Assembly (NCBI GenBank): GCA_016288255.1
Contig: JAEEYS010000202.1
Span: 1-10,582, forward strand
Direction: 5' to 3'
Source of the DNA: Bacillota bacterium
GTDB taxonomy: Bacteria; Bacillota; Tb-RUG-66
Length of the DNA stretch: 10,582 nucleotides
In this document: positions 1-7,048 of the stretch, in pieces
Position numbering within the stretch: the first letter of the stretch is position 1
How the letters are laid out: every line of letters starts with the position of its first letter
The notes under the pieces: generated by a model
Seen by the model: the letters and a program-made list of their open reading frames with translations, nothing else
Told to the model about the DNA's origin: nothing
Databases searched by the model: none
Made by a program: the position numbers and the translations under genes

Positions 1-1
1 G

Positions 2-79
2 GTAAATGCAATGAATGCTGCTATATACCAGCTTGCAAACGGACAGTTCGGAATTATTACAAGGGGGGCAAAACAGTGA
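2..79 (+). CDS. C-terminal end of an unrecognised protein (5' truncated by window edge)
   Basis: This frame is open from the window edge to a TGA at 77-79 and gives 25 residues ending in GIITRGAKQ. The residue mix (alanine-rich helix, then a short hydrophobic strand) looks like a real protein C-terminus. The TGA overlaps the GTG of the next gene (GTGA), and the SD of that gene lies inside this frame, as expected for translationally coupled genes. I do not recognise the family. The pairing of a small gene with an overlapping smaller one is seen in toxin-antitoxin and mobile-element cargo, but nothing here proves it. Confidence 0.5.
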   Translation, partial: VNAMNAAIYQLANGQFGIITRGAKQ

Positions 80-243
80 AAACAAAAGAACAGGCACCTT
101 GGGTAGATTATCTTGATATAGACGAAGAAACGCTTGAATCAGTTTTGAGATATGATACTCCAGAAGATATAAAAAAGAAATATTATGAGAAGTTAGAATA
201 TGAGGAAAAAATGATTAAAGAGGGGAAATTTATTCCCAGATAA
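76..243 (+). CDS. Small hypothetical protein, 55 aa
   Basis: The gene starts at GTG 76-78, eight bases after an AAGGGGGG SD (61-68), and ends at TAA 241-243. Its start overlaps the stop of the upstream gene by four bases, so the two are probably translated in a coupled way. The product is small, highly charged and mostly helical in character (DTPEDIKKKYYEKLEYEEK), with no membrane segment and no Cys. Codon and base use is visibly more AT-rich than in the genes to the right, which hints at accessory or transferred DNA. No family is recognised. A strong terminator directly follows it. Confidence 0.6.
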   Translation: MKTKEQAPWVDYLDIDEETLESVLRYDTPEDIKKKYYEKLEYEEKMIKEGKFIPR

Positions 244-251
244 AATCATCT

Positions 252-275
252 AGCCGCCGACAAGGCGGTTTTTTT
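252..275 (+). terminator. Intrinsic terminator of the small upstream operon
   Basis: The stem CCGCC / GGCGG (254-258 with 264-268) can be extended by a G-T and an A-T pair. It has a five-base loop (GACAA) and is followed by seven T (269-275). It lies nine bases after the stop of the 55-codon gene. Confidence 0.85.
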
Positions 276-300
276 GTTGCTCAAAAATAGATCGTATTTT

Positions 301-325
301 ACAGCCTATAACAAGGCTGTTTTTT
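301..325 (+). terminator. Second tandem intrinsic terminator
   Basis: The perfect 7-bp stem ACAGCCT / AGGCTGT (301-307 with 314-320) has a six-base loop and a T run (320-325). It sits about 25 bases after the first terminator and shares the core ACAAGGCNGTTTTTT with it. The pair shields the AraC-type gene from read-through. Confidence 0.8.
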
Positions 326-332
326 ATGCTTT

Positions 333-398
333 TTTTGACCGCCTTGACTTTTCGGATCAAAAAGCATTATAATGTTTTGACCATAAAATCGACTTTTC
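333..398 (+). repeat. Direct bipartite repeat flanking the -10 box, candidate operator
   Basis: Two copies of TTTTGACC (333-340 and 375-382) are each followed by GACTTTTC (346-353 and 391-398). The first halves are offset by 42 bases, about four DNA turns, and the two units surround the TATAAT box. AraC-family proteins commonly bind direct repeats near promoters, so autoregulation by the downstream gene is plausible. That role is inferred; the repeat itself is visible. Confidence 0.4.
344..373 (+). promoter_or_regulatory. Sigma-A-type promoter of the AraC/GyrI-like gene
   Basis: A -35 TTGACT (344-349), an 18-base spacer and a perfect -10 TATAAT (368-373) lie directly after the tandem terminators and point at the gene starting at 481. 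A start near 380 would give a leader of about 100 bases. Confidence 0.7.
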
Positions 399-480
399 CT
401 TTTAAAAACAAAAAATTCGCAAGAATGGAAAAGAATTTTTTTCTTCTGTTGCTTATACTAAAAGAGAAAGGAGGAAGGAT

Positions 481-1368
481 ATGAGTTATCGAGAATTGAT
501 GGATTCCTGCATCGAGTATATTGAATCTCATTTGACGGATGAGGATCTGACTCCGCAGTTTTTAGCGTCTTATTTCGGCTATTCCTTTTATCATTTTTGT
601 CATGTATTCAAAATATGCCAAAATATCCCTGTGGGAGAATATATCCGAAAAAGAAGAATGGAAAAGGCAAGTCAAGCGCTCCATCAAAATCAATCCGTAA
701 CCGAGATCGCCTATGAATACGGTTTTGAGACACCTTCCGGCTTTCACAAAGCATTTAAAAAAGAATTTGGGGTCACGCCAAAAGAATATGCAAAGCAAGG
801 TGCACTGCCCCATCTCAAAGGAGGAAAAAATATGAGTTGTAAATTTGTAAAATTTGTTGAAAAAGACGCTTTTTCCGCTGCAGGCTACACACTTCATCCT
901 GAAGATGACAGCCGGGTAGACATCAAAGAAGACGCTGCATATTGGGTCAACAGCACAAAAGAAGATTATGCTAAAGTAAGTGCGGAAGACTATGCCGCTT
1001 TTGCCGGCGACAAAGATCAGATCGGTGTTTGGCTGCATGATATCGGCACTATGGGAGATTTCTTCTATTTCTTAGGCGTAGAAGCAAAAGAAGGCGAAAC
1101 TGTTCCCGAAGGCTTAAAAGTGGTTGATATCCCGAAAGCATGCTATGCTGTTTTTTCCACACCGCCTCATGATCTGGGAAAAGACCCTAAAGGATTTTCC
1201 GAAGTCATCAAACAGACTTGGAGAGATATTTTCCTGACCTGGTTTGAAACGGCAGACTATGTTTACGATCAAAACGGATGCGCTTTCGAATGCTATTCCA
1301 GCGAAAACGGAGACTGCGACAGCCCTGATGCTACAGCGGAAATCTATATCCCCGTAAAGAAAAAATAA
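481..1368 (+). CDS. AraC-family transcriptional regulator with C-terminal GyrI-like effector-binding domain
   Basis: The 295-aa protein has an N-terminal AraC double helix-turn-helix at residues 8-106. The second HTH reads VTEIAYEYGFETPSGFHKAF and is followed by the family hallmark FGVTPKEY. A GyrI-like (AraC effector-binding) domain follows at about 120-293 and ends in the typical EIYIPVKK. This order, with DNA binding first, is that of Rob-like regulators, which sense hydrophobic or cationic small molecules. The inducer cannot be read from sequence. The start at 481 has an AAAGGAGG SD (467-474) six bases upstream. The linker contains a second consensus SD and in-frame ATG at 832, which could yield a 178-aa free effector domain. 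The gene stands alone between its own promoter and a terminator, convergent with trkH, so its targets are unknown; it may control itself. Confidence 0.9.
   Translation: MSYRELMDSCIEYIESHLTDEDLTPQFLASYFGYSFYHFCHVFKICQNIPVGEYIRKRRMEKASQALHQNQSVTEIAYEYGFETPSGFHKAFKKEFGVTPKEYAKQGALPHLKGGKNMSCKFVKFVEKDAFSAAGYTLHPEDDSRVDIKEDAAYWVNSTKEDYAKVSAEDYAAFAGDKDQIGVWLHDIGTMGDFFYFLGVEAKEGETVPEGLKVVDIPKACYAVFSTPPHDLGKDPKGFSEVIKQTWRDIFLTWFETADYVYDQNGCAFECYSSENGDCDSPDATAEIYIPVKKK
817..834 (+). promoter_or_regulatory. Internal SD and in-frame ATG inside the AraC/GyrI gene
   Basis: AAAGGAGG (817-824), seven bases, then ATG (832-834) lies in frame as codon 118. The SD encodes the linker residues K-G-G. It matches the true start of the gene in strength and context (both ATG are followed by AGT/AGC-type Ser codons). 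It would start a 178-aa stand-alone GyrI-like domain. Confidence 0.6.
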
Positions 1369-1400
1369 CCGCGTCTGAAATAGATAGGACAATACAACAA

Positions 1401-1437
1401 AAACCACCTTTTTGATTTCTCAAAAGGTGGTTTTTTT
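1401..1437. terminator. Bidirectional terminator between convergent genes
   Basis: A perfect 12-bp stem (1401-1412 with 1422-1433; core ACCACCTTTT / AAAAGGTGGT) with a nine-base loop is followed by seven T on the plus strand (1431-1437). On the minus strand the stem is followed by a T-rich run. It serves the regulator from the left and trkH from the right. Confidence 0.85.
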
Positions 1438-1481
1438 CTGTCATCATGTTATTTTTCCTTTTCAGCTTGCTTTTGCCCTTA

Positions 1482-2924
1482 TTATTTTTTCCTATAGATC
1501 GAAGGCGATAAAGCGATGATCAGCGGGAAGATTTCCAGTCTGCCAAACAGCATGGTAAAAGACAAAAGGCATTTGGAAAACCAAGAAAAAGCGGCAAAAT
1601 TTCCCATAGGCCCTACCATACCGAATCCCGGGCCGATATTGCCGATACAAGCCGTTACCGCGCTGAGCGTCGTTTCAAAGTCAAATCCGTCAAAAGAGAT
1701 CAAGAAAGTCATGATAAAGATCACAAAAATATAGATGATAAAAGTCCCATTCGCGTGTTTTACCGTTTCTTCCTCCACCTTTTTCCCGTCCATGTGCACC
1801 AATTTCACCGATCTGGGATGGATCATTTTAAAAATATCCCGCCAAACGGATTTTACAACGATCATGACGCGGGATACTTTTAAACCCCCGCCGGTAGAAC
1901 CGCCGCTGGCGCCCACTATCATCAATAAAAACAGCGTTACTTTGGATAAAGTAGGCCAAAGATTAAAATCCGCCGTAGCAAAGCCGGTCGTCGTCATGAT
2001 TGAGCTGACTTGGAAAGAGGCTTGCCGAAAAGCAGTTCCCATAGAGCGCACCATCGGTAAAATATTCAAAGTGACCAGGATGGTGGAAACGGCAAAAATA
2101 CTGAAATAACAAATCAATTCTTCACTTTTGAAAGCATTTTTCACTTCTCGTATGACCAAGAAAAAGTATAAATTGAAATTGACCCCAAATAGCAGCATAA
2201 ATACAGTGACCACGCCGTCTATATAAGCGCTGTTATAGGCGGCTATGCTCAAGCTTTTACAAGAAAAGCCCCCGGTGCCCGCTGTACCGAAAGTAGTGAC
2301 CAAAGCATCAAAAAAGGGCATTTTCCCAAGGAGCAAAAAAAGCACTTCAATGATGGATAAAAAGAGATAAATGGTATATAGCATCTTTGCGGTGCTTCTT
2401 GCTTTTGGCAGCAGTTTTCCCACAGAAGGGCCCGGTACTTCGGCTCGCATCACGTGCATAGACCGCTCATTGTTTAGAGGCAAAAGCGCCATCATCAGCA
2501 CCAAAACCCCCATGCCGCCGATCCAATGGGTAAAACTTCTCCAAAGCAAAAGTGCCTTCGGCATAGCTTCTATGTCATTTAAGATACTGGCTCCCGTAGT
2601 CGTAAAACCGGATACCGTCTCAAAGAAACAATCGATAAAAGAAGGAACCGCTCCGCTAATATAAAACGGAATCGCTCCAAAAAAAGATACCAAGATCCAG
2701 GCAAAAGTTACGATAACAAATCCTTCCTTGGCATACATATTGTTATTTCTTTTTTTGATACGGATAAACAAAAGCGCTACAATTGCCAGAATGAATATCG
2801 TGATCAAAATAGGAAGGGCTGAACTTTCTTTGTATAACAGCGCGGTAAAAAGCGGTAGCATCATGCATGCTGCTTCCAAACCCAAAACATACCCTAAGGT
2901 ATTGATAATCAGTCTGTAATTCAA
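1482..2924 (-). CDS. trkH: TrkH-family potassium uptake channel subunit
   Basis: This 480-aa integral membrane protein forms the K+ pore of a Trk/Ktr system. Its four P-loop selectivity segments are all present: SGFTTTGAS (105-113), GTAGTGGFS (213-221), TTTGFAT (311-317) and CIGNIGPGFG (426-435). The GGSTGGGLK loop (341-349), which forms the intramembrane gate in this family, and the C-terminal FGRLEIFPL are also intact. Length is usual for the family. The start is TTG at 2924-2922: an in-frame TGA lies three codons upstream, no ATG precedes Met21, and a GAGGGTGA SD sits six bases before the TTG. It follows trkA by 14 bases, so both subunits come from one transcript. Conduction would be gated by the ring of TrkA RCK domains. 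Confidence 0.95.
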   Translation of the reverse strand: MNYRLIINTLGYVLGLEAACMMLPLFTALLYKESSALPILITIFILAIVALLFIRIKKRNNNMYAKEGFVIVTFAWILVSFFGAIPFYISGAVPSFIDCFFETVSGFTTTGASILNDIEAMPKALLLWRSFTHWIGGMGVLVLMMALLPLNNERSMHVMRAEVPGPSVGKLLPKARSTAKMLYTIYLFLSIIEVLFLLLGKMPFFDALVTTFGTAGTGGFSCKSLSIAAYNSAYIDGVVTVFMLLFGVNFNLYFFLVIREVKNAFKSEELICYFSIFAVSTILVTLNILPMVRSMGTAFRQASFQVSSIMTTTGFATADFNLWPTLSKVTLFLLMIVGASGGSTGGGLKVSRVMIVVKSVWRDIFKMIHPRSVKLVHMDGKKVEEETVKHANGTFIIYIFVIFIMTFLISFDGFDFETTLSAVTACIGNIGPGFGMVGPMGNFAAFSWFSKCLLSFTMLFGRLEIFPLIIALSPSIYRKK

Positions 2925-2938
2925 CCAAATTCACCCTC
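2925..2938 (-). promoter_or_regulatory. SD that fixes the TTG start of trkH
   Basis: In the gap between trkA and trkH the minus strand reads AGAGGGTGA, six bases, then TTG. A TGA in frame just upstream excludes a longer start, and the next Met (residue 21) would remove the first membrane helix. Confidence 0.7.
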
Positions 2939-4294
2939 TTAATCTATAATATCATTCAACTCTTCCAATCCGGTCAGCGTTGTTACCACAATAACATTAT
3001 CATTTGCTTTAATACAATCGTTCCCATTTGGGAAGAATATCTTTCCTCCGCGGATAATGCAGGCAACCAGTATATTCTTTTTGATCTTTAAGTCTTTTAA
3101 CAGCACATTTCTGCCTTCAAAATTTTCTCTGGCGCGAAATTCCAACGCTTCCACCTGGTTGTTTACGATTTTTGTCATAGATTGGATATTGCTGCCCAAG
3201 GTGTTTTGCATTGCTCTGACATAAAGAGCGATCTGATTGGTGGATATCAAATGCGGTGTGATCACGCAGTCGATCCCTGCTTTTTCCAGGATCTCGCCAA
3301 AAGAAATATGATTGATCTTCGTAATGACTTTCGGAATCTTTTTGGAAACACCGAACATGGAGATCACGACATTTTCTTCATCTAAGCCCGTTAAAGTTAC
3401 AAGAGCGTCCATTTTTTCAATGTTTTCTTCTTCCAAAGTTTCCTGATCCGACCCGTCTCCATGGATCACCAATGCTTTCGGCAGCAGTTCCGCCAAATTT
3501 TTGCATTTTTCTTCATTCATTTCAATGATCTTGACCTGGATCCCCATTTCCAAAAGCTGTTTTGCCAAATAATAACTGATCCTGCCGCCGCCTACGACCA
3601 TGACATTTCTGATCTTTTCCGTATCCATCCCCAAGACTTTAAAAAAGGAAGATACTTCTTTTGAAGAACCGGTCACGCTGATTTTGTCGTCTGCTTCCAG
3701 AACAAAATCCCCACGCGGAATGATCACTTCTTTTCCCCGCTGTATCGCGCATACCAAGACCCCCACCTTTAGCCTTGACCGCAAACTGCTCAAAGAAAGG
3801 CCGACCAAAGGACTGTTTTCTTTGATCTTGATCTCTACCATTTCCACTCTTCCCTTTGCAAAAACATCCGCTTTCAGCGCGGAAGGAAAATACAGGATAC
3901 GGTTGATCTCTCTGGCGGCAGCCATTTCCGGATTGATAGACATACTCAGTCCCAGTTCATCTCTCAAAAAGATCAGATCCTGCGTATATTCCGGATCTCT
4001 TACCCTTGCGATGGTATTTTTGGCACCCAGCCTTTTTGCTACCAAACAGCAGATGATATTGATTTCATCGCTGGAAGTTACAGCAAGCAGAAGATCTGCG
4101 TAAGGCACCCCTGCTTCGATCTGCACGGTACTGGAAATACCGTTTCCATATACACAGGTAACGTCCTGCGTATTGATGGAACGCTGCAGTACCATTTGAT
4201 TGTTGTCAATAATGACAATATCATGTCCTTCTGCCGAAAGCTGTCTGGACAGGGAAAACCCCATTTTACCTCCGCCAACAATGACAATATTCAT
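2939..4294 (-). CDS. trkA: TrkA, NAD-binding regulatory subunit of potassium uptake
   Basis: This 451-aa cytoplasmic gating protein has the full double layout TrkA_N-TrkA_C-TrkA_N-TrkA_C. The first Rossmann motif is VGGGKMG (6-12) with an acidic residue ending strand 2 (D30). The second is VGGGRIS (234-240) with E258. The RCK_C halves lie near 145-222 and 370-450. The family binds NAD(H) or ATP/ADP, and in Bacillota the RCK_C domain often binds cyclic di-AMP; I cannot tell from sequence whether this one does. It is the first gene of a two-gene operon with trkH. The start at 4294 has a modest AGGGG SD seven to eight bases upstream and removes nothing from the first Rossmann strand. Its promoter is at 4337-4365. 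Confidence 0.95.
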   Translation of the reverse strand: MNIVIVGGGKMGFSLSRQLSAEGHDIVIIDNNQMVLQRSINTQDVTCVYGNGISSTVQIEAGVPYADLLLAVTSSDEINIICCLVAKRLGAKNTIARVRDPEYTQDLIFLRDELGLSMSINPEMAAAREINRILYFPSALKADVFAKGRVEMVEIKIKENSPLVGLSLSSLRSRLKVGVLVCAIQRGKEVIIPRGDFVLEADDKISVTGSSKEVSSFFKVLGMDTEKIRNVMVVGGGRISYYLAKQLLEMGIQVKIIEMNEEKCKNLAELLPKALVIHGDGSDQETLEEENIEKMDALVTLTGLDEENVVISMFGVSKKIPKVITKINHISFGEILEKAGIDCVITPHLISTNQIALYVRAMQNTLGSNIQSMTKIVNNQVEALEFRARENFEGRNVLLKDLKIKKNILVACIIRGGKIFFPNGNDCIKANDNVIVVTTLTGLEELNDIID

Positions 4295-4336
4295 TCTAAG
4301 ACCCCTACTCTAATATGTATTTTTATAACTTTAACT

Positions 4337-4365
4337 ATTTTACTACAGAAAATGACACTTCTCAA
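4337..4365 (-). promoter_or_regulatory. Promoter of the trkA-trkH operon
   Basis: On the minus strand TTGAGA (4365-4360), a 17-base spacer and TAAAAT (4342-4337) form a good sigma-A-type promoter. Transcription would start near 4330, about 36 bases before the trkA ATG. No riboswitch-like fold is visible in this short leader. Confidence 0.65.
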
Positions 4366-4389
4366 CCTTATCTTTAAAATATTCTAAGA

Positions 4390-4512
4390 TCAGCCGTTTT
4401 CACTCATGATATACCCATCATATCTTAATTTTGCAATAAAATCAAATACCTTCTTCGATCTCTGCTCCCGTTTCTTTTTTTCTGTTTTAAAAGTGATTTT
4501 TCGCTTCCCTTT
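4390..4512 (-). pseudogene. Possible C-terminal gene remnant
   Basis: On the minus strand a frame runs open for 40 codons between two TGA stops and ends in RYDGYIMSENG. It is Lys/Arg-rich at first and protein-like near its end, but has no ATG, GTG or TTG at which a useful product could start and no SD. It may be the tail of a decayed gene or chance reading in AT-rich spacer. I see no other gene in 4295-4552. Confidence 0.2.
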
Positions 4513-4517
4513 TCATC

Positions 4518-4551
4518 AAAAAAAGAATCCTTTTTTCAAAGAATTCTTTTT
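4518..4551 (-). terminator. Intrinsic terminator of the ECF operon
   Basis: A 14-bp stem (4538-4551 with 4520-4533, one G-T pair, four-base loop) is AT-rich and followed by further T on the minus strand. It begins one base after the TGA of the fused ECF protein and so marks the end of the riboswitch operon. Confidence 0.8.
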
Positions 4552-4552
4552 A

Positions 4553-7048
4553 TCATGGTTCGATCAAACCGTATTTCTCTTTGATCCTATCCAATTTTTC
4601 TATCATAGGATTGGTAATAAAGTATAAGAAAATCGCCGTAGCCACCGCATGGATCAGATCAAAAGGGATCCCCATGACATAGGCAAGAGCGAACATTTCC
4701 CAAGTGGGCGCGATCGGCCTTGTCAAAACAGAAGCCGGATTCATGATACCGCCGTATATGAAAAAGACTGCAAGCGCGCCAAAAACGCAAAGAGAGATTT
4801 TGTTTCTTTTGATAAGTCCCTTTTTATACAAGACCCCCGCCAAGAATCCAACGATCCCAAACGCGAACATCTGCCAGGGTGTATTGGGGCTTTGTCCAAA
4901 GTAAAAGTTGGATACAAACCCGGTTACCGCGCCTACCAAAAAACCGGTCTCTCCGCCAAAACAAACCCCCGCAATGATCACGATCGCCGCAACCGGCTTG
5001 AACTGGGGCAGCCAGAAAAAGGCAATCCGCCCTGCCACGCCCAAAGCGCAAAGCACCGCAATGACCAAAAGCTCTCTTGCCTGAGGCTTCCTGTCTTCAA
5101 AAATCATTACAAAGGGCAACATGATCTCCAAAATCATCAAAAGACTGATAAAATAATACTTTCTGTCAGCCAAATAGTAGATCCCGAACCAAATCGTCAG
5201 CGGGATCAGCAAAAGGATCATAAACATTGCTGTAAGCGTCCTTTTGGACAATTTTCTGTTTTCTTTTTCCACCACTTCTTTGGACGGTTCGGAAACCTTT
5301 ATTTTTGTTTGTATCCTAGCTGCGTTTTTTTTTATTTGATTGTCTTTCTCTTCCAGTAAAATATCCTCGGTTTTATCCACCTTTCCGCCCAAAGCTAAGA
5401 TCACATCTTCCGCTGTGACTGCCTTTGGCAAAAGATGCCTTGCCATTCGATTGGCCTGGGTCGTATAAAAACTGTTGCCGGAAAAGAAAGATTTCGGTTC
5501 TCCTTCCGATACGATGCTCCCATCAAAAAACATGGCGCAGCGATCCGCATACCGGGCGGAAAATTCAACATCATGAGATACCATGATGATGGTCGTGCCC
5601 ATGTTTTGCAGTTTTCTTAAGATCGCGGCGAATTTTTTCTTGAAATAACCGTCCAATCCCTTTGTCGGCTCATCCAAGATCAAAATAGCCGGTTCCAGCA
5701 AAAGAACCTTTGCCAGCGCCGCCCGCTGTTGCTCTCCGCCGGATAGATCATAAGGATGAAAAGACAGCAAATCCCCGATTTCACACAGAGAGACCACTTC
5801 CCTGATCTTTTCCTCCTGCTCTTCTTTCGGGATCTTTCGGCCTTGGAACATTTCATATAGATCCAGTTCCACTGTCTTTTTTACAAAAAGCGACTGCGGA
5901 TTTTGAGGTAAAATACCGAACAATCCTTCAAATTTGTCTTTGTCCGCTATTTTTTCCAAAGGCACACCGTCTATTAAGATCTTGCCTCGATACGGTTTAT
6001 AGATACCGGACAGCAAAGACAAGGTCGTCGTTTTGCCGGTGCCATTTCCTCCTACGATCGTATAGAGCTCACCGGGATAGATCTTCAAAGAAAGACCTTT
6101 TACAATGTCTTCCCCTTCTTTTTCATACTTAAACCAAAGATCTTTTCCTTCTATAATGGGTTTTTCTTCTTTTTGTCCTTCTTTTTCAATAAGAGAAGGT
6201 TCTTGTACTATGGGATGTTCTTTTACATAGCGGTCCAGCCAGTAGCGGCCTTCTCTGATCGTAATGGGACACGAAAGCGTATTTTCTATGGCGGCATAGA
6301 TCCGCATAGGCGCCGGCATAGCCAAAAACATTTCATGGCCTTCCGCTTTTAATTTTTCTCCCACTGTTTTCGGTGCGTCATCCGCTATGATCTTCCCGTT
6401 TTCCATCACCAAAAGACGATCCGCAAAAGGCAGTACTTCTTCCAGACGATGTTCGCTGATGATGATCGTTGTGCCCAATTCCCGATTGATCTTTCCGATC
6501 GTGGCCAAAAAGTCCGAAGCGGCAATAGGATCCAGCTGGCTGGTGGGTTCATCCAAAATCAACACACTGGGTTCCATCGCCATGATAGAAGCCAGATTCA
6601 AAAGCTGCTTCTGCCCGCCGGAAAGCTCCGTCACGCTCTTATGGAACCAGTTCTGTATCCCGAAAAAACTGGCCATTTCCGCTACTTTTCGCCGGATGGT
6701 CGGTGTTTCATAGCCCAAGCTTTCCAACCCGAAAGCCAGCTCATGCCACACTTTATCCGTTACGATCTGATTTTCCGGCGACTGCAGTACATAGCCGATT
6801 TTCTGCGCTTGTATCCTCTGGTCGATCGTTTCCAATAATTCTCCCTCAAAGAAGATCTTTCCTTCTCGTTTTCCATGAGGAGATAATACCGTTTTCAACT
6901 GCCGCAGCAAAGTAGATTTGCCTGAGCCGGACTTGCCGCATAGCGCAACAAACTGTCCTTCCTGAATAGAAAAGGACAGATCATAAAGCGCCCATTCCGA
7001 TCGGTTCGGATAGGCAAAATTTAATTTTTCGATTGTAAACGTTTCCAT
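4553..7048 (-). CDS. ECF transporter fusion: ATPase EcfA - ATPase EcfA' - membrane S component
   Basis: This 831-aa fusion joins three ECF importer parts in one chain. ATPase 1 (1-225) has Walker A GKSGSGKS (38-45), Q-loop Q89, signature LSGGQ (142-146), Walker B LILDEP (163-168) and H200. ATPase 2 (299-525) has GGNGTGKT (333-340), Q382, LSGGE (435-439), LILDEP (456-461) and H492. Both sites look complete. A charged linker (540-600) leads to about six or seven hydrophobic helices (605-813) that form a substrate-binding S component, with motifs such as FKPVAAIVIIAG and TPWQMFAFGIVGFLAG. ECF S components are usually separate proteins, so the fusion points to a dedicated importer. The start at 7048 follows a GGGAGG SD by seven bases and overlaps ecfT by 28 bases. 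Corrinoid is the likely cargo, because of the upstream cobalamin riboswitch and neighbours, but no residue proves it. Confidence 0.92.
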   Translation of the reverse strand: METFTIEKLNFAYPNRSEWALYDLSFSIQEGQFVALCGKSGSGKSTLLRQLKTVLSPHGKREGKIFFEGELLETIDQRIQAQKIGYVLQSPENQIVTDKVWHELAFGLESLGYETPTIRRKVAEMASFFGIQNWFHKSVTELSGGQKQLLNLASIMAMEPSVLILDEPTSQLDPIAASDFLATIGKINRELGTTIIISEHRLEEVLPFADRLLVMENGKIIADDAPKTVGEKLKAEGHEMFLAMPAPMRIYAAIENTLSCPITIREGRYWLDRYVKEHPIVQEPSLIEKEGQKEEKPIIEGKDLWFKYEKEGEDIVKGLSLKIYPGELYTIVGGNGTGKTTTLSLLSGIYKPYRGKILIDGVPLEKIADKDKFEGLFGILPQNPQSLFVKKTVELDLYEMFQGRKIPKEEQEEKIREVVSLCEIGDLLSFHPYDLSGGEQQRAALAKVLLLEPAILILDEPTKGLDGYFKKKFAAILRKLQNMGTTIIMVSHDVEFSARYADRCAMFFDGSIVSEGEPKSFFSGNSFYTTQANRMARHLLPKAVTAEDVILALGGKVDKTEDILLEEKDNQIKKNAARIQTKIKVSEPSKEVVEKENRKLSKRTLTAMFMILLLIPLTIWFGIYYLADRKYYFISLLMILEIMLPFVMIFEDRKPQARELLVIAVLCALGVAGRIAFFWLPQFKPVAAIVIIAGVCFGGETGFLVGAVTGFVSNFYFGQSPNTPWQMFAFGIVGFLAGVLYKKGLIKRNKISLCVFGALAVFFIYGGIMNPASVLTRPIAPTWEMFALAYVMGIPFDLIHAVATAIFLYFITNPMIEKLDRIKEKYGLIEP

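Noticed and set aside
454..459. TATACT as a second -10 box close to the AraC/GyrI start
   Set aside because: No acceptable -35 lies 16-19 bases upstream, and transcription would begin inside or next to the SD. The promoter at 344-373 is far better.
562..1038. 158-codon minus-strand frame opposite the AraC/GyrI gene
   Set aside because: It lies antisense to a gene with clear HTH and GyrI motifs, and its Cys/Phe-rich translation resembles no protein and has no SD.
1369..1481. A small RNA gene in the convergent spacer
   Set aside because: The only structure is the 12-bp bidirectional terminator; there is no separate promoter and no other conserved-looking fold.
4649..5359. 236-codon plus-strand frame opposite the ECF fusion
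   Set aside because: The product is rich in Arg, His, Gln and Asp in the way of antisense translations, and the minus-strand gene has full ABC motifs and membrane helices.
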